NCBI RefSeq assembly: GCF_014851765.1
Contig: NZ_JACVAI010000008.1
Coordinates: forward strand, 186,001-250,000
Reading direction: 5' to 3'
DNA length: 64,000 nucleotides
DNA from: Pseudomonas sp. PDM04
Lineage (GTDB): Bacteria > Pseudomonadota > Gammaproteobacteria > Pseudomonadales > Pseudomonadaceae
Below, piece by piece: positions 43,961 through 51,341 of this stretch. The notes beneath the pieces are model-generated. The model worked only from the letters and a program-made list of their open reading frames with translations, did no database searches and was not told where the DNA came from. A program made the translations under genes and the position numbers. Numbering within the stretch: the first letter of the stretch is position 1; every line of letters begins with the position of its first letter.

Positions 43961-45669
43961 AGTGCTTTCCACTCCAGTGGCAGCCATTGCCAGTGGCCGT
44001 CCGGCTCGCTGCCCTCAGGCAGGGTCAGCGCGTACTTGCCGTAACCGCCAAGCTTGCGCAGTTTGGGGATCAGGTAGGTTTGCGCGGCGTTGTAGAACAC
44101 CGGCTCCATGTCCTGCGGCAGGCTGTCGAGGGTTTCACGCTGCATCAGCTGCGCCATCGAATCCGGGCCGAAATAGACCGGCATCAGCTGGTCCCTGGGC
44201 ACCACGTCGGCCATCGGCGGAAAGCGTTTGTCGAGGGTGCCGAGGGCTTTGTCCACCAGCTTGTCGTCGAGGGAAAACAGCAGCGTCGAACCGTGGCGCG
44301 CGAGGCTGACCCTCATGAATGCCTTGCCGGTGATCGCGTCCGGGTTCTCGGCTTCCTTGGCCTTGTAGGGACCGAAATTGGAGCTGACCTGACGCTGCCA
44401 CTGATGACGATCAGTCGCCTGCTTCTCGACCACCGGGAAGGCCTGCTCCTCGACATTGCCTTCGTAGGCACCGACCATCGAGCCGAACAGCGTGCCCAGA
44501 TCACCGTCGAGCCGGGCGCTGTCCTTGTCGTTCAGGCTGGCCACCAGCAGCGGCGTGTACAGCCGCGAATCGGCATACCAGCACAGCCCGGCGGCGCCAG
44601 CCATGCGTTCCGTCAACGCCTGGGCCACGCTTGTCTCGGCTCCGAGTTTCACCAGCAGCGGTTGCTGTTGTTCGGCCGCCAGTGGCAGGGCCACGCAGGC
44701 GCTGGCGCCCATCGGCATGGCTTGCCAGATCGGCTTGAAGTCGAAATCCGGCTGGTTCTCCAGCTCGTCCATGGCGAGGAAGCTGTGCCAGCCCTTGTCG
44801 TCCATGTCGAAGCGCAGCCCGGCGAAGTTCGGGATGAAGCGCTGGTAACCCATGGCCAGGACGCTGGCATTGACCGACAGGCGTTGTTTCACTTCCGGCG
44901 CGCGAGGCGGCAGGCCGAAGGCTTCGGGGAACAGTTTGTCGCCGTTGAGCAAGGCCCCCATGGCCTCGGTCGACACACTGCCCGGCTCCAGCGAGGCACC
45001 GCTCTGCGGGTCATAGAGCTTGCCCGGGTTGGACAGCACCACCAGTTTGTCGCCATGGGAGGCGAACAGCAGCGCCTTGCTGGCGCCGTAGGTCAGTTGA
45101 TAGAGCGCCACGGCCTCGGTGCCCACCTTCACCTCGCCGACTGTGCTCAGCTGCGTATCGTCCAGGGCCACTTTCGCCAATGGCTCCAGCAGCCTGGCCA
45201 GGCCACCGCGATCCATCACCAGCAAAAAGTCCTTCAGGCGGCCATCCGCCCCGCGCCACAGCGCCACGTCCGCCGGCTGATCGAAGAGTTGCTCGATCAG
45301 GTTGTCCTGCCACTTCAGGTCATGCTCGTAAATGATCCGCCGCAGGCTGCCGATCAGCCCGAGTCGATCGGCATGGGTCTCGTAATAGAAGACAAAATCC
45401 TCGGTGAGGGTCTCCTTGAGGAACGGCACCGCCAGCAGATCCCTGGGCAACTGGCTCAGGGAACGGGTTTCGAGCAAACCGTCGGGGCGGCTCATGCCCA
45501 GCTTGTCGCTGGCCAGTTGCGCCGCTGGCGCCTTGGGCTTGTGCATGAACCAGCCCAACCCGCCCGCCACGCCGGCCACCAGGCACAGGCCGACCAGCAA
45601 TGCCGGCCAGCGGCGGGGAGTCTTGCCGGCAGGTGCGTCGGCGGCTGGGGTAACGGTGTTATCGCTCAT
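43957..45669 (-). CDS. magB: DUF2138 membrane-anchored protein
   Basis: This protein of about 570 residues has one N-terminal transmembrane helix (about 24-45, ALLVGLCLVAGVAGGLGWFM) and a large periplasmic part. It belongs to the DUF2138/YfaA family always found beside bacterial macroglobulin genes of this type. No catalytic motif was recognised. ATG 45669 was chosen; a TTG five codons upstream is in frame. In P. aeruginosa its relative is reported in the MagD-associated complex, so an inner-membrane scaffold role is plausible. Confidence 0.82.
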   Translation of the reverse strand: MSDNTVTPAADAPAGKTPRRWPALLVGLCLVAGVAGGLGWFMHKPKAPAAQLASDKLGMSRPDGLLETRSLSQLPRDLLAVPFLKETLTEDFVFYYETHADRLGLIGSLRRIIYEHDLKWQDNLIEQLFDQPADVALWRGADGRLKDFLLVMDRGGLARLLEPLAKVALDDTQLSTVGEVKVGTEAVALYQLTYGASKALLFASHGDKLVVLSNPGKLYDPQSGASLEPGSVSTEAMGALLNGDKLFPEAFGLPPRAPEVKQRLSVNASVLAMGYQRFIPNFAGLRFDMDDKGWHSFLAMDELENQPDFDFKPIWQAMPMGASACVALPLAAEQQQPLLVKLGAETSVAQALTERMAGAAGLCWYADSRLYTPLLVASLNDKDSARLDGDLGTLFGSMVGAYEGNVEEQAFPVVEKQATDRHQWQRQVSSNFGPYKAKEAENPDAITGKAFMRVSLARHGSTLLFSLDDKLVDKALGTLDKRFPPMADVVPRDQLMPVYFGPDSMAQLMQRETLDSLPQDMEPVFYNAAQTYLIPKLRKLGGYGKYALTLPEGSEPDGHWQWLPLEWKAL

Positions 45670-45705
45670 GTTGAAAAGGCCCAATTCATCCGTGGTGCGG
45701 GATGC

Positions 45706-46497
45706 TTAATAGTTGAAAGTCTTGACCAGCAGCAGGTCACCGATGGCGCGCAAGGGGACGATGAAGGTCTCGCGCTTTTCATCGACGGTGTTTTCGTTGA
45801 GCACCAGGTTGATCTGCGAGGTGATCACCTCGTTCTGGTTGCTGGCCTCATCGAAGTTATAGCCGCCGTTGCCGAAGTTGCCCCAATAGTTGACGTAGAC
45901 CAGATAGGTGCCGTGCAGCGGCGCGGTCATGGTGAACATTTCCGGACCGGGACCATCGACGCCGTCCGGGTCCAGGCCCCCGCCGTTGTTCATCGCCGGG
46001 CGGGCCCAGAACGCGTGCTGGCCGTCGGGGGTAATGATGTGCAGGTCGAGCTCGGCCTTCGGGTCGTCCCACCCCAGCACCACACGAATCCGCGCGGGCG
46101 TGCGCAGGTGGTTGGCTTCATAGAATTGCACCCGCTTGAGCGACTGACCTTCGGCGCTGCGCACTTCGACGCTGTTGGAGCCCGCGCCAAAGGCGTACGG
46201 CCGGGCGAATCGCCCCTGGTCGTCGGTGTACAGGTTCAGGGGATTGCCATTGACCGCCAGCGTGTGCGGCCCGCGCCGGGGACCGATTGCCTTGAGCTGG
46301 CCCTCGATCATCGTGCGATTGCGTTGCACGCCCCGGTCGATGGGTGGCGTGGGATAAGCCACTCGCGGGTTTTCGCTGCGATCGAGCAAGCCGTTGTACC
46401 GCCAGCCGCCCACCGGCTCCGACAGCTCAGCCGTCGGCCCGGCCCAGGCGGCCGCCGCAAAGGCCCACCCCATCAGCACCCGTAGAAATGAACGCAT
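45706..46497 (-). CDS. magA: DUF2135 periplasmic protein, first gene of the mag operon
   Basis: This 263-residue protein has a signal peptide ending AAAAWA. Its DUF2135 core (VLGWDDPKAELDLHIITPDG; TYLVYVNYWGNFG) and an N-terminal EPVGGWRYN block match the last gene of the operon, so the two are paralogues. AGGAGG lies six bases before ATG 46497. The Shine-Dalgarno also contains the GGA of a probable RsmA target. The gene opens the six-gene operon. Confidence 0.85.
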   Translation of the reverse strand: MRSFLRVLMGWAFAAAAWAGPTAELSEPVGGWRYNGLLDRSENPRVAYPTPPIDRGVQRNRTMIEGQLKAIGPRRGPHTLAVNGNPLNLYTDDQGRFARPYAFGAGSNSVEVRSAEGQSLKRVQFYEANHLRTPARIRVVLGWDDPKAELDLHIITPDGQHAFWARPAMNNGGGLDPDGVDGPGPEMFTMTAPLHGTYLVYVNYWGNFGNGGYNFDEASNQNEVITSQINLVLNENTVDEKRETFIVPLRAIGDLLLVKTFNY

Positions 46498-46503
46498 GTA
46501 ACG

Positions 46504-46547
46504 CCTCCTGCCATGCATGACGAAACCTTGCGCCCGATCCTCGGCGC
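46504..46547 (-). promoter_or_regulatory. mag leader: GGA-loop hairpin and GGA in the ribosome binding site
   Basis: On the minus strand GCGCC-GAGGATCG-GGCGC (46547-46530) forms a five-pair stem with GGA in its loop. The Shine-Dalgarno AGGAGG (46509-46504) supplies a second GGA about 30 bases later. This is the arrangement bound by RsmA/CsrA proteins. Confidence 0.55.
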
Positions 46548-46611
46548 GTTACAGAGGCAAAAACTGCGTTTCGTCAGAAAACCCGTGACTGTCGGGTCGT
46601 AAGAGGCGCGA

Positions 46612-46640
46612 AGGTTAGCCATTGGTTGGTTTTTTGACAA
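46612..46640 (-). promoter_or_regulatory. Sigma-70 promoter of the mag operon
   Basis: TTGTCA (46640-46635) and TAACCT (46617-46612) are separated by 17 bases on the minus strand. The predicted start is near 46605, giving a leader of about 108 bases. Confidence 0.55.
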
Positions 46641-46687
46641 TCGAAGGTCGAGGAATTTGCGGGGGTGTTCACGGCGTCGGTAGACGG

Positions 46688-46716
46688 TGAGCCGAATAAC
46701 CTGCATATTCGGCTCA
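46688..46716. promoter_or_regulatory. Fic operator 1 (perfect inverted repeat)
   Basis: TGAGCCGAATA-ACCTGCA-TATTCGGCTCA has perfect 11-base arms and a seven-base spacer. It lies 55-83 bases before the Fic ATG and about 48 bases upstream of the divergent mag -35 box. Confidence 0.85.
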
Positions 46717-46721
46717 CCATA

Positions 46722-46750
46722 TGAGCCGAATAGATTCGCTATTCGGCTCA
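46722..46750. promoter_or_regulatory. Fic operator 2 (perfect inverted repeat)
   Basis: TGAGCCGAATA-GATTCGC-TATTCGGCTCA has arms identical to operator 1, a different spacer of the same length, and begins 34 bases after it. It ends 20 bases before the Fic ATG. Confidence 0.85.
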
Positions 46751-46770
46751 CCGAGCGAGAAACCTCCGTG

Positions 46771-47904
46771 ATGGCATCCGACTGGATCTGGCAACAGCCC
46801 GATTGGCCAACCTTCCATTGGCAACCCGAGGACTTGGCGCCCGTGCTGCGCGAGTGCGTGCAGGCTCAGGGCCGGCTGATGGGCATGGCCGGCTCGGTGG
46901 GCGGCTCACTGAGCGCGCAAAGCGAACTGGATGCCTTGCTGCAGAATATCGTCACGTCCTCAGCTATCGAGGGCGAGCAACTGAATGTCGGGTCGGTACG
47001 CTCATCGCTCGCTCGGCGCCTGGGGTTGCAGCAGGTTGATGGCGATAAAGTGAGTCAACGCAGCGAAGGTCTGGCGCAGTTGCTGCTCGACGCCACTCAA
47101 CATTACGCCCAACCACTCACCCTTGAGCGTCTGTTGGACTGGCATGAATGGCTGTTTCCTGAGCAGGACCACGCGCTCGGCGCACGACCGATTCGCATCG
47201 GCGCCTTGCGCGGCGAGGCCCCGATGCAGGTTGTATCCGGACGCCTGGACCGTCCGACGGTCCACTTCGAAGCGCCACCCCGCCAGGGGCTGGAGCGGCA
47301 ACTGGACGTTTTTCTGGAATGGTTCGAAACCAGCCGCAACGAGGTGGGGCTCGACCCGTTGCTCAGGGCAGGTATCGCCCATTTCTGGTTCGTGACACTG
47401 CACCCTTTCGACGACGGCAATGGCCGCCTGACGCGCACTATCACCGACCTGGCACTGGCGCAGGGCGAAGCCCAAGCGATTCGTTTCTACGCCATGTCCG
47501 CGAGCATCCTGGACGATCGCTCCGGCTATTATCGGGTACTGGAAGCCAGTCAGAAGGCGACCATGGACATCACCCGTTGGCTCGAATGGTTTTTACAAAC
47601 CTTGCTGCGCAGCTTGCAACAGGCCATGGCGCGCATCGAGTCGGTGCTGGGCAAGGCGCGCTTCTGGCAGGCCCACCCGCAGCACAGCCTGTCAGAGGAG
47701 CAGACCAAAGTGCTGAATCGCCTGCTCGATGGCGGCGTACGTGGCTTTGAAGACGGGATCAGCGCGGCTCAATACCAGGCTGTGGCGAAAGTCTCCAAGG
47801 CCACGGCAACCCGGCACCTGGCCGAGCTCCTGGAAAAAGGCTATCTCACACGCCTGCCGGGGGGCGGTCGAAGCACGCGGTATCAGATCAACCACCCGGG
47901 TTAG
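46771..47904 (+). CDS. Fic family protein with DUF4172-type N-terminus and C-terminal winged helix
   Basis: This 377-residue Fic protein transfers AMP or a related group to target proteins. The active motif is HPFDDGNGR (His211-Arg219). An N-terminal inhibitory motif SSAIEG (63-68, S-x-x-x-E-G) marks an auto-inhibited class II enzyme. Residues 300-377 form a winged-helix domain (AVAKVSKATATRHLAELLEK), suggesting that the protein binds DNA, perhaps its own tandem operators. ATG 46771 is preferred over a GTG at 46687, which would translate the operators. No antitoxin partner gene is present. It is divergent from the mag operon. Confidence 0.92.
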   Translation: MASDWIWQQPDWPTFHWQPEDLAPVLRECVQAQGRLMGMAGSVGGSLSAQSELDALLQNIVTSSAIEGEQLNVGSVRSSLARRLGLQQVDGDKVSQRSEGLAQLLLDATQHYAQPLTLERLLDWHEWLFPEQDHALGARPIRIGALRGEAPMQVVSGRLDRPTVHFEAPPRQGLERQLDVFLEWFETSRNEVGLDPLLRAGIAHFWFVTLHPFDDGNGRLTRTITDLALAQGEAQAIRFYAMSASILDDRSGYYRVLEASQKATMDITRWLEWFLQTLLRSLQQAMARIESVLGKARFWQAHPQHSLSEEQTKVLNRLLDGGVRGFEDGISAAQYQAVAKVSKATATRHLAELLEKGYLTRLPGGGRSTRYQINHPG

Positions 47905-47922
47905 CCGACGGGATTATCGGCC

Positions 47923-48011
47923 CTTGTGGGAGCGAGCCTGCTCGCGATGGCGGACTGTCAGGTGATCTCAGGTGGCCTGACACTCTCCCATCGCGAGCAG
48001 ACTCCCACAGG
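47923..48011. repeat. REP inverted pair
   Basis: CTTGTGGGAGCGAGCCTGCT (left arm, to 47950) faces CCATCGCGAGCAGACTCCCA (right arm from 47988). The right arm has a three-base deletion relative to the consensus. Confidence 0.85.
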
Positions 48012-48032
48012 GGCACTGTCGCCCCCGCCAAT

Positions 48033-48061
48033 TTGCCCATAACCCCCCTATCTGCTAGTGT
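48033..48061 (+). promoter_or_regulatory. Promoter of xseB-ispA
   Basis: -35 TTGCCC and -10 TAGTGT are separated by 17 bases, with an upstream TGC giving an extended -10 (TGCTAGTGT). The xseB ATG is 35 bases beyond. Confidence 0.55.
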
Positions 48062-48095
48062 CGCGCCGGTTTAACGTCAACCGGAAATAGCCGCC

Positions 48096-48338
48096 ATGGC
48101 CCGCAAAAAAGCTGCACTGGATTTCGAACAATCCCTCGCTGACCTGCAAACGCTGGTGGAGCGACTGGAGAACGGCGAATTGTCGCTGGAGGACTCGCTG
48201 ACGGCTTTCGAGCAAGGCATCGGTCTGACCCGCGATTGCCAGGCAGCGCTGGCCCAGGCCGAGCAGAAGGTTCAAGTGTTGCTCGAACGTGATGGCGAGT
48301 TGGCCGAGGAACCTTTCGACGCGGATCAGCCAGAATGA
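48096..48338 (+). CDS. xseB: Exodeoxyribonuclease VII small subunit
   Basis: This 80-residue helical protein contains DFEQSLADLQTLVERLENGE and LTAFEQGIGLTRDCQAAL, the XseB family pattern. It binds the large subunit (xseA, not in the window) to degrade single-stranded DNA. The stop overlaps the ispA ATG by four bases, the classic xseB-ispA-dxs arrangement. Confidence 0.96.
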   Translation: MARKKAALDFEQSLADLQTLVERLENGELSLEDSLTAFEQGIGLTRDCQAALAQAEQKVQVLLERDGELAEEPFDADQPE

Positions 48339-49222
48339 TTGCAGCGTATTCCGCGACCAGCCAGGCCCGTGTCAACGCGGCACTGGAAACCCTGTTCAAC
48401 GCGCCGAGCCCCGAGCTCGCACGGCTTTACGAAGCCATGCGCTACAGCGTGATGAATGGCGGCAAGCGGGTGCGACCGCTGCTGGCCTATGCCGCCTGCG
48501 AAGCGCTGGGCGGCGAAGCCGAGCAAGCCAACGGCGCGGCCTGCGCGGTGGAGTTGATCCACGCCTACTCCCTGGTGCACGACGATTTGCCGGCAATGGA
48601 CGACGACGACCTGCGTCGCGGCCAACCCACCACCCACAAGAAATTCGATGAAGCCTGCGCGATACTCGCCGGTGACGGCTTGCAGAGCCTGGCCTTCAGC
48701 GCCCTGCTCGATCCGCGCCTGAGTTCGGCGGATGCGGATATCCGCCTGCAAATGGTCAGTGCGCTGGCACTGGCGGCCGGCCCGGCGGGCATGGTCGGCG
48801 GCCAGGCCATCGACCTCGGTTCGGTGGGCCTCAAACTCGACCAGAAAGCCCTCGAATACATGCACCGGCACAAGACCGGTGCGCTGATCGAAGTCAGCGT
48901 CAAGCTCGGCGCACTGGCCAGCGGCCGTGCCGAGAAGGACGAACTCAAATCCCTGAAGGCCTATGCACAGGCCATCGGCCTGGCGTTCCAGGTGCAGGAC
49001 GACATCCTCGACGTCGAAAGCGATACCGAAACCCTCGGTAAACGCCAGGGTGCCGATATCGCCCGCGACAAGCCGACCTACCCGGCCCTGCTCGGCCTGG
49101 ACGCAGCCAAGGCCTACGCCCTGGAACTGCGCGATCAGGCCCTGCACGCGCTGCGACCGTTTGACGCGGCCGCAGAGCCGTTGCGCGACCTGGCCCGGTA
49201 TATCGTCGGTCGCCGCAGCTGA
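48335..49222 (+). CDS. ispA: Farnesyl diphosphate synthase
   Basis: This 295-residue prenyltransferase makes farnesyl diphosphate, feeding quinones and undecaprenyl phosphate. The two Asp-rich motifs are HDDLPAMDDDDLRRG and QDDILDVESD. GGKRVRPLL is the substrate-binding segment. It overlaps xseB and lies 91 bp before dxs. Confidence 0.97.
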   Translation: MIAAYSATSQARVNAALETLFNAPSPELARLYEAMRYSVMNGGKRVRPLLAYAACEALGGEAEQANGAACAVELIHAYSLVHDDLPAMDDDDLRRGQPTTHKKFDEACAILAGDGLQSLAFSALLDPRLSSADADIRLQMVSALALAAGPAGMVGGQAIDLGSVGLKLDQKALEYMHRHKTGALIEVSVKLGALASGRAEKDELKSLKAYAQAIGLAFQVQDDILDVESDTETLGKRQGADIARDKPTYPALLGLDAAKAYALELRDQALHALRPFDAAAEPLRDLARYIVGRRS

Positions 49223-49313
49223 CGGCGTATCGGCCAAAAAAGACCAACGCGTGGGCAGGGGGCGATGCATCAGGTAAACTGCCGCATCTTTTATACCTAT
49301 AACGATTCGCCTG

Positions 49314-51212
49314 ATGCCCACGACGTTTCATGAGATTCCCCGCAAGCGCCCGACCACGCCCCTGCTCGACCGCGCCAACACGCCGGACGGCCTGCGCCGG
49401 CTAGGTGAAGCCGAGCTGGAAACCCTGGCCGATGAGTTGCGCCTGGAATTGCTCTACACGGTCGGCCAGACCGGTGGGCATTTCGGTGCCGGCCTGGGCG
49501 TCATCGAGCTGACCATCGCGCTGCATTACGTCTTCGACACCCCGGACGACCGGTTGGTGTGGGACGTCGGTCATCAGGCCTATCCGCACAAGATCCTCAC
49601 CGGCCGTCGTGAGCGCATGGGCACCCTGCGCCAGAAGGACGGTATCGCCGCCTTCCCGCGTCGCTCCGAAAGCGAGTACGACACCTTCGGCGTCGGCCAC
49701 TCCAGCACGTCGATCAGCGCTGCACTGGGCATGGCCATTGCCGCCCGCCTGCAGAACAGCGATCGCAAGGCGATTGCGGTGATCGGCGATGGCGCGTTGA
49801 CCGCCGGCATGGCCTTCGAGGCGCTGAACCACGCGCCGGAAGTGAACGCCAACATGCTGGTGATCCTCAACGACAACGACATGTCGATCTCGCGCAATGT
49901 CGGCGGGCTGTCGAACTACCTGGCGAAGATCCTTTCCAGCCGCACCTACGCCAGCATGCGCGAGGGCAGCAAGAAGGTCCTGTCGCGCCTGCCCGGCGCC
50001 TGGGAAATCGCCCGGCGCACCGAAGAATACGCCAAGGGCATGCTGGTCCCCGGCACGCTGTTCGAAGAGCTGGGCTGGAACTACATCGGTCCGATCGATG
50101 GCCACGACCTGCCGACACTGATTGCCACCCTGCGCAACATGCGCGACCTCAAGGGCCCGCAATTCCTCCACGTCGTCACCAAGAAGGGCAAAGGCTTCGC
50201 TCCGGCGGAAGTCGATCCGATCGGTTACCACGCGATCACCAAGCTCGAGCCCGTCGACGCCCCGGCCGCAGCGCCGAAAAAGGCCAGCGGGCCGAAGTAC
50301 TCCGGCGTGTTCGGCGAATGGCTGTGCGACATGGCCGCGGCCGACCCGCGCCTGGTGGGCATTACCCCGGCGATGAAGGAAGGCTCCGACCTGGTGGCGT
50401 TCAGCGAACGTTTCCCGCTGCGCTATTTCGACGTGGCCATTGCCGAGCAACACGCCGTGACCCTCGCCGCCGGCATGGCCTGCGAAGGCGCGAAACCGGT
50501 GGTGGCCATCTATTCGACGTTCCTGCAACGCGGTTACGACCAACTGGTGCATGACGTCGCCGTGCAGAACCTGGACGTGCTGTTCGCCATCGACCGCGCC
50601 GGCCTGGTGGGCGAAGACGGCCCGACACACGCCGGCAGCTTCGACCTGTCGTTCCTGCGTTGCATCCCCGGCATGCTGGTGATGACCCCGAGCGACGAAA
50701 ACGAACTGCGCAAGATGCTCACCACCGGCCACCTGTACAACGGCCCGGCGGCCGTACGCTACCCGCGTGGCAACGGCCCGAACGCGCCCCTCTCGAAAGA
50801 CCTGCAACCGATCGAGATCGGCAAGGGCGTGGTTCGTCGCCAGGGCAGCAAGGTCGCCCTGCTGGTGTTCGGCGTGCAACTGGCCGAAGCCTTGAAGGTC
50901 GCCGAAACGCTGGACGCGACCGTGGTCGACATGCGCTTCGTCAAGCCGCTCGATGAAGCGCTGGTTCGCGACGTTGCCGGCAACCATGAGTTGCTGGTGA
51001 CCATCGAAGAAAACGCCATCATGGGCGGCGCAGGGGGCGCGGTCAGCGAATTCCTCGCCCGGGAGAACATCCTCAAGTCGATCCTGCACCTGGGCTTGCC
51101 CGACAGCTATGTCGAGCACGCCAAGCCAGCGCAGATGCTGGCCGAGTGTGGCCTGGATGAAGCCGGGATCGAAGCGTCGGTGCGCGAGCGCCTGCAACGG
51201 CTGAACGACTGA
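49314..51212 (+). CDS. dxs: 1-deoxy-D-xylulose-5-phosphate synthase
   Basis: This 632-residue thiamine-diphosphate enzyme commits pyruvate and glyceraldehyde phosphate to the MEP isoprenoid pathway. Motifs are WDVGHQAYPHKIL, the cofactor loop GDGALTAGMAFEALN and AIDRAGLVGEDGPTHAG. No strong ribosome binding site is visible before the ATG (ACGATTCGCCTG), but the N-terminus PTTFHEIPRKRP is typical of Pseudomonas. Confidence 0.97.
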   Translation: MPTTFHEIPRKRPTTPLLDRANTPDGLRRLGEAELETLADELRLELLYTVGQTGGHFGAGLGVIELTIALHYVFDTPDDRLVWDVGHQAYPHKILTGRRERMGTLRQKDGIAAFPRRSESEYDTFGVGHSSTSISAALGMAIAARLQNSDRKAIAVIGDGALTAGMAFEALNHAPEVNANMLVILNDNDMSISRNVGGLSNYLAKILSSRTYASMREGSKKVLSRLPGAWEIARRTEEYAKGMLVPGTLFEELGWNYIGPIDGHDLPTLIATLRNMRDLKGPQFLHVVTKKGKGFAPAEVDPIGYHAITKLEPVDAPAAAPKKASGPKYSGVFGEWLCDMAAADPRLVGITPAMKEGSDLVAFSERFPLRYFDVAIAEQHAVTLAAGMACEGAKPVVAIYSTFLQRGYDQLVHDVAVQNLDVLFAIDRAGLVGEDGPTHAGSFDLSFLRCIPGMLVMTPSDENELRKMLTTGHLYNGPAAVRYPRGNGPNAPLSKDLQPIEIGKGVVRRQGSKVALLVFGVQLAEALKVAETLDATVVDMRFVKPLDEALVRDVAGNHELLVTIEENAIMGGAGGAVSEFLARENILKSILHLGLPDSYVEHAKPAQMLAECGLDEAGIEASVRERLQRLND

Positions 51213-51215
51213 CAG

Positions 51216-51304
51216 TGTGGGAGCGAGCCTGCTCGCGATGAGGGTGTGTCAGCCAGGAGTGATTTGACTGGCTCTCCTTCATCGCGAACAGGCTCGCTCC
51301 CACA
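51216..51304. repeat. REP inverted pair between dxs and btuB
   Basis: TGTGGGAGCGAGCCTGCTCG starts the left arm, with an inverted copy at 51280-51304 (one change, GAACAGG). A short AGCCAG/CTGGCT stem lies between. It occupies most of the btuB leader. Confidence 0.9.
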
Positions 51305-51341
51305 TTCGCTGTGTGGACATCCAAGCTCCAATGGACCGCCA

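Noticed and set aside
46473..46751. A 92-codon minus-strand frame across the mag promoter and Fic operators
   Set aside because: It overlaps promoter and operator elements, has no ribosome binding site, and its start falls inside the inverted repeats.
46687..46770. Longer Fic start (GTG 46687)
   Set aside because: It would translate both operators; ATG 46771 gives the usual N-terminus.
49401..51197. A 598-codon minus-strand frame opposite dxs
   Set aside because: It is a shadow of a canonical dxs gene.
51213..51341. Possible cobalamin riboswitch before btuB
   Set aside because: The leader is short, largely REP, and no B12-box-like AGCCACTG core was found by eye.
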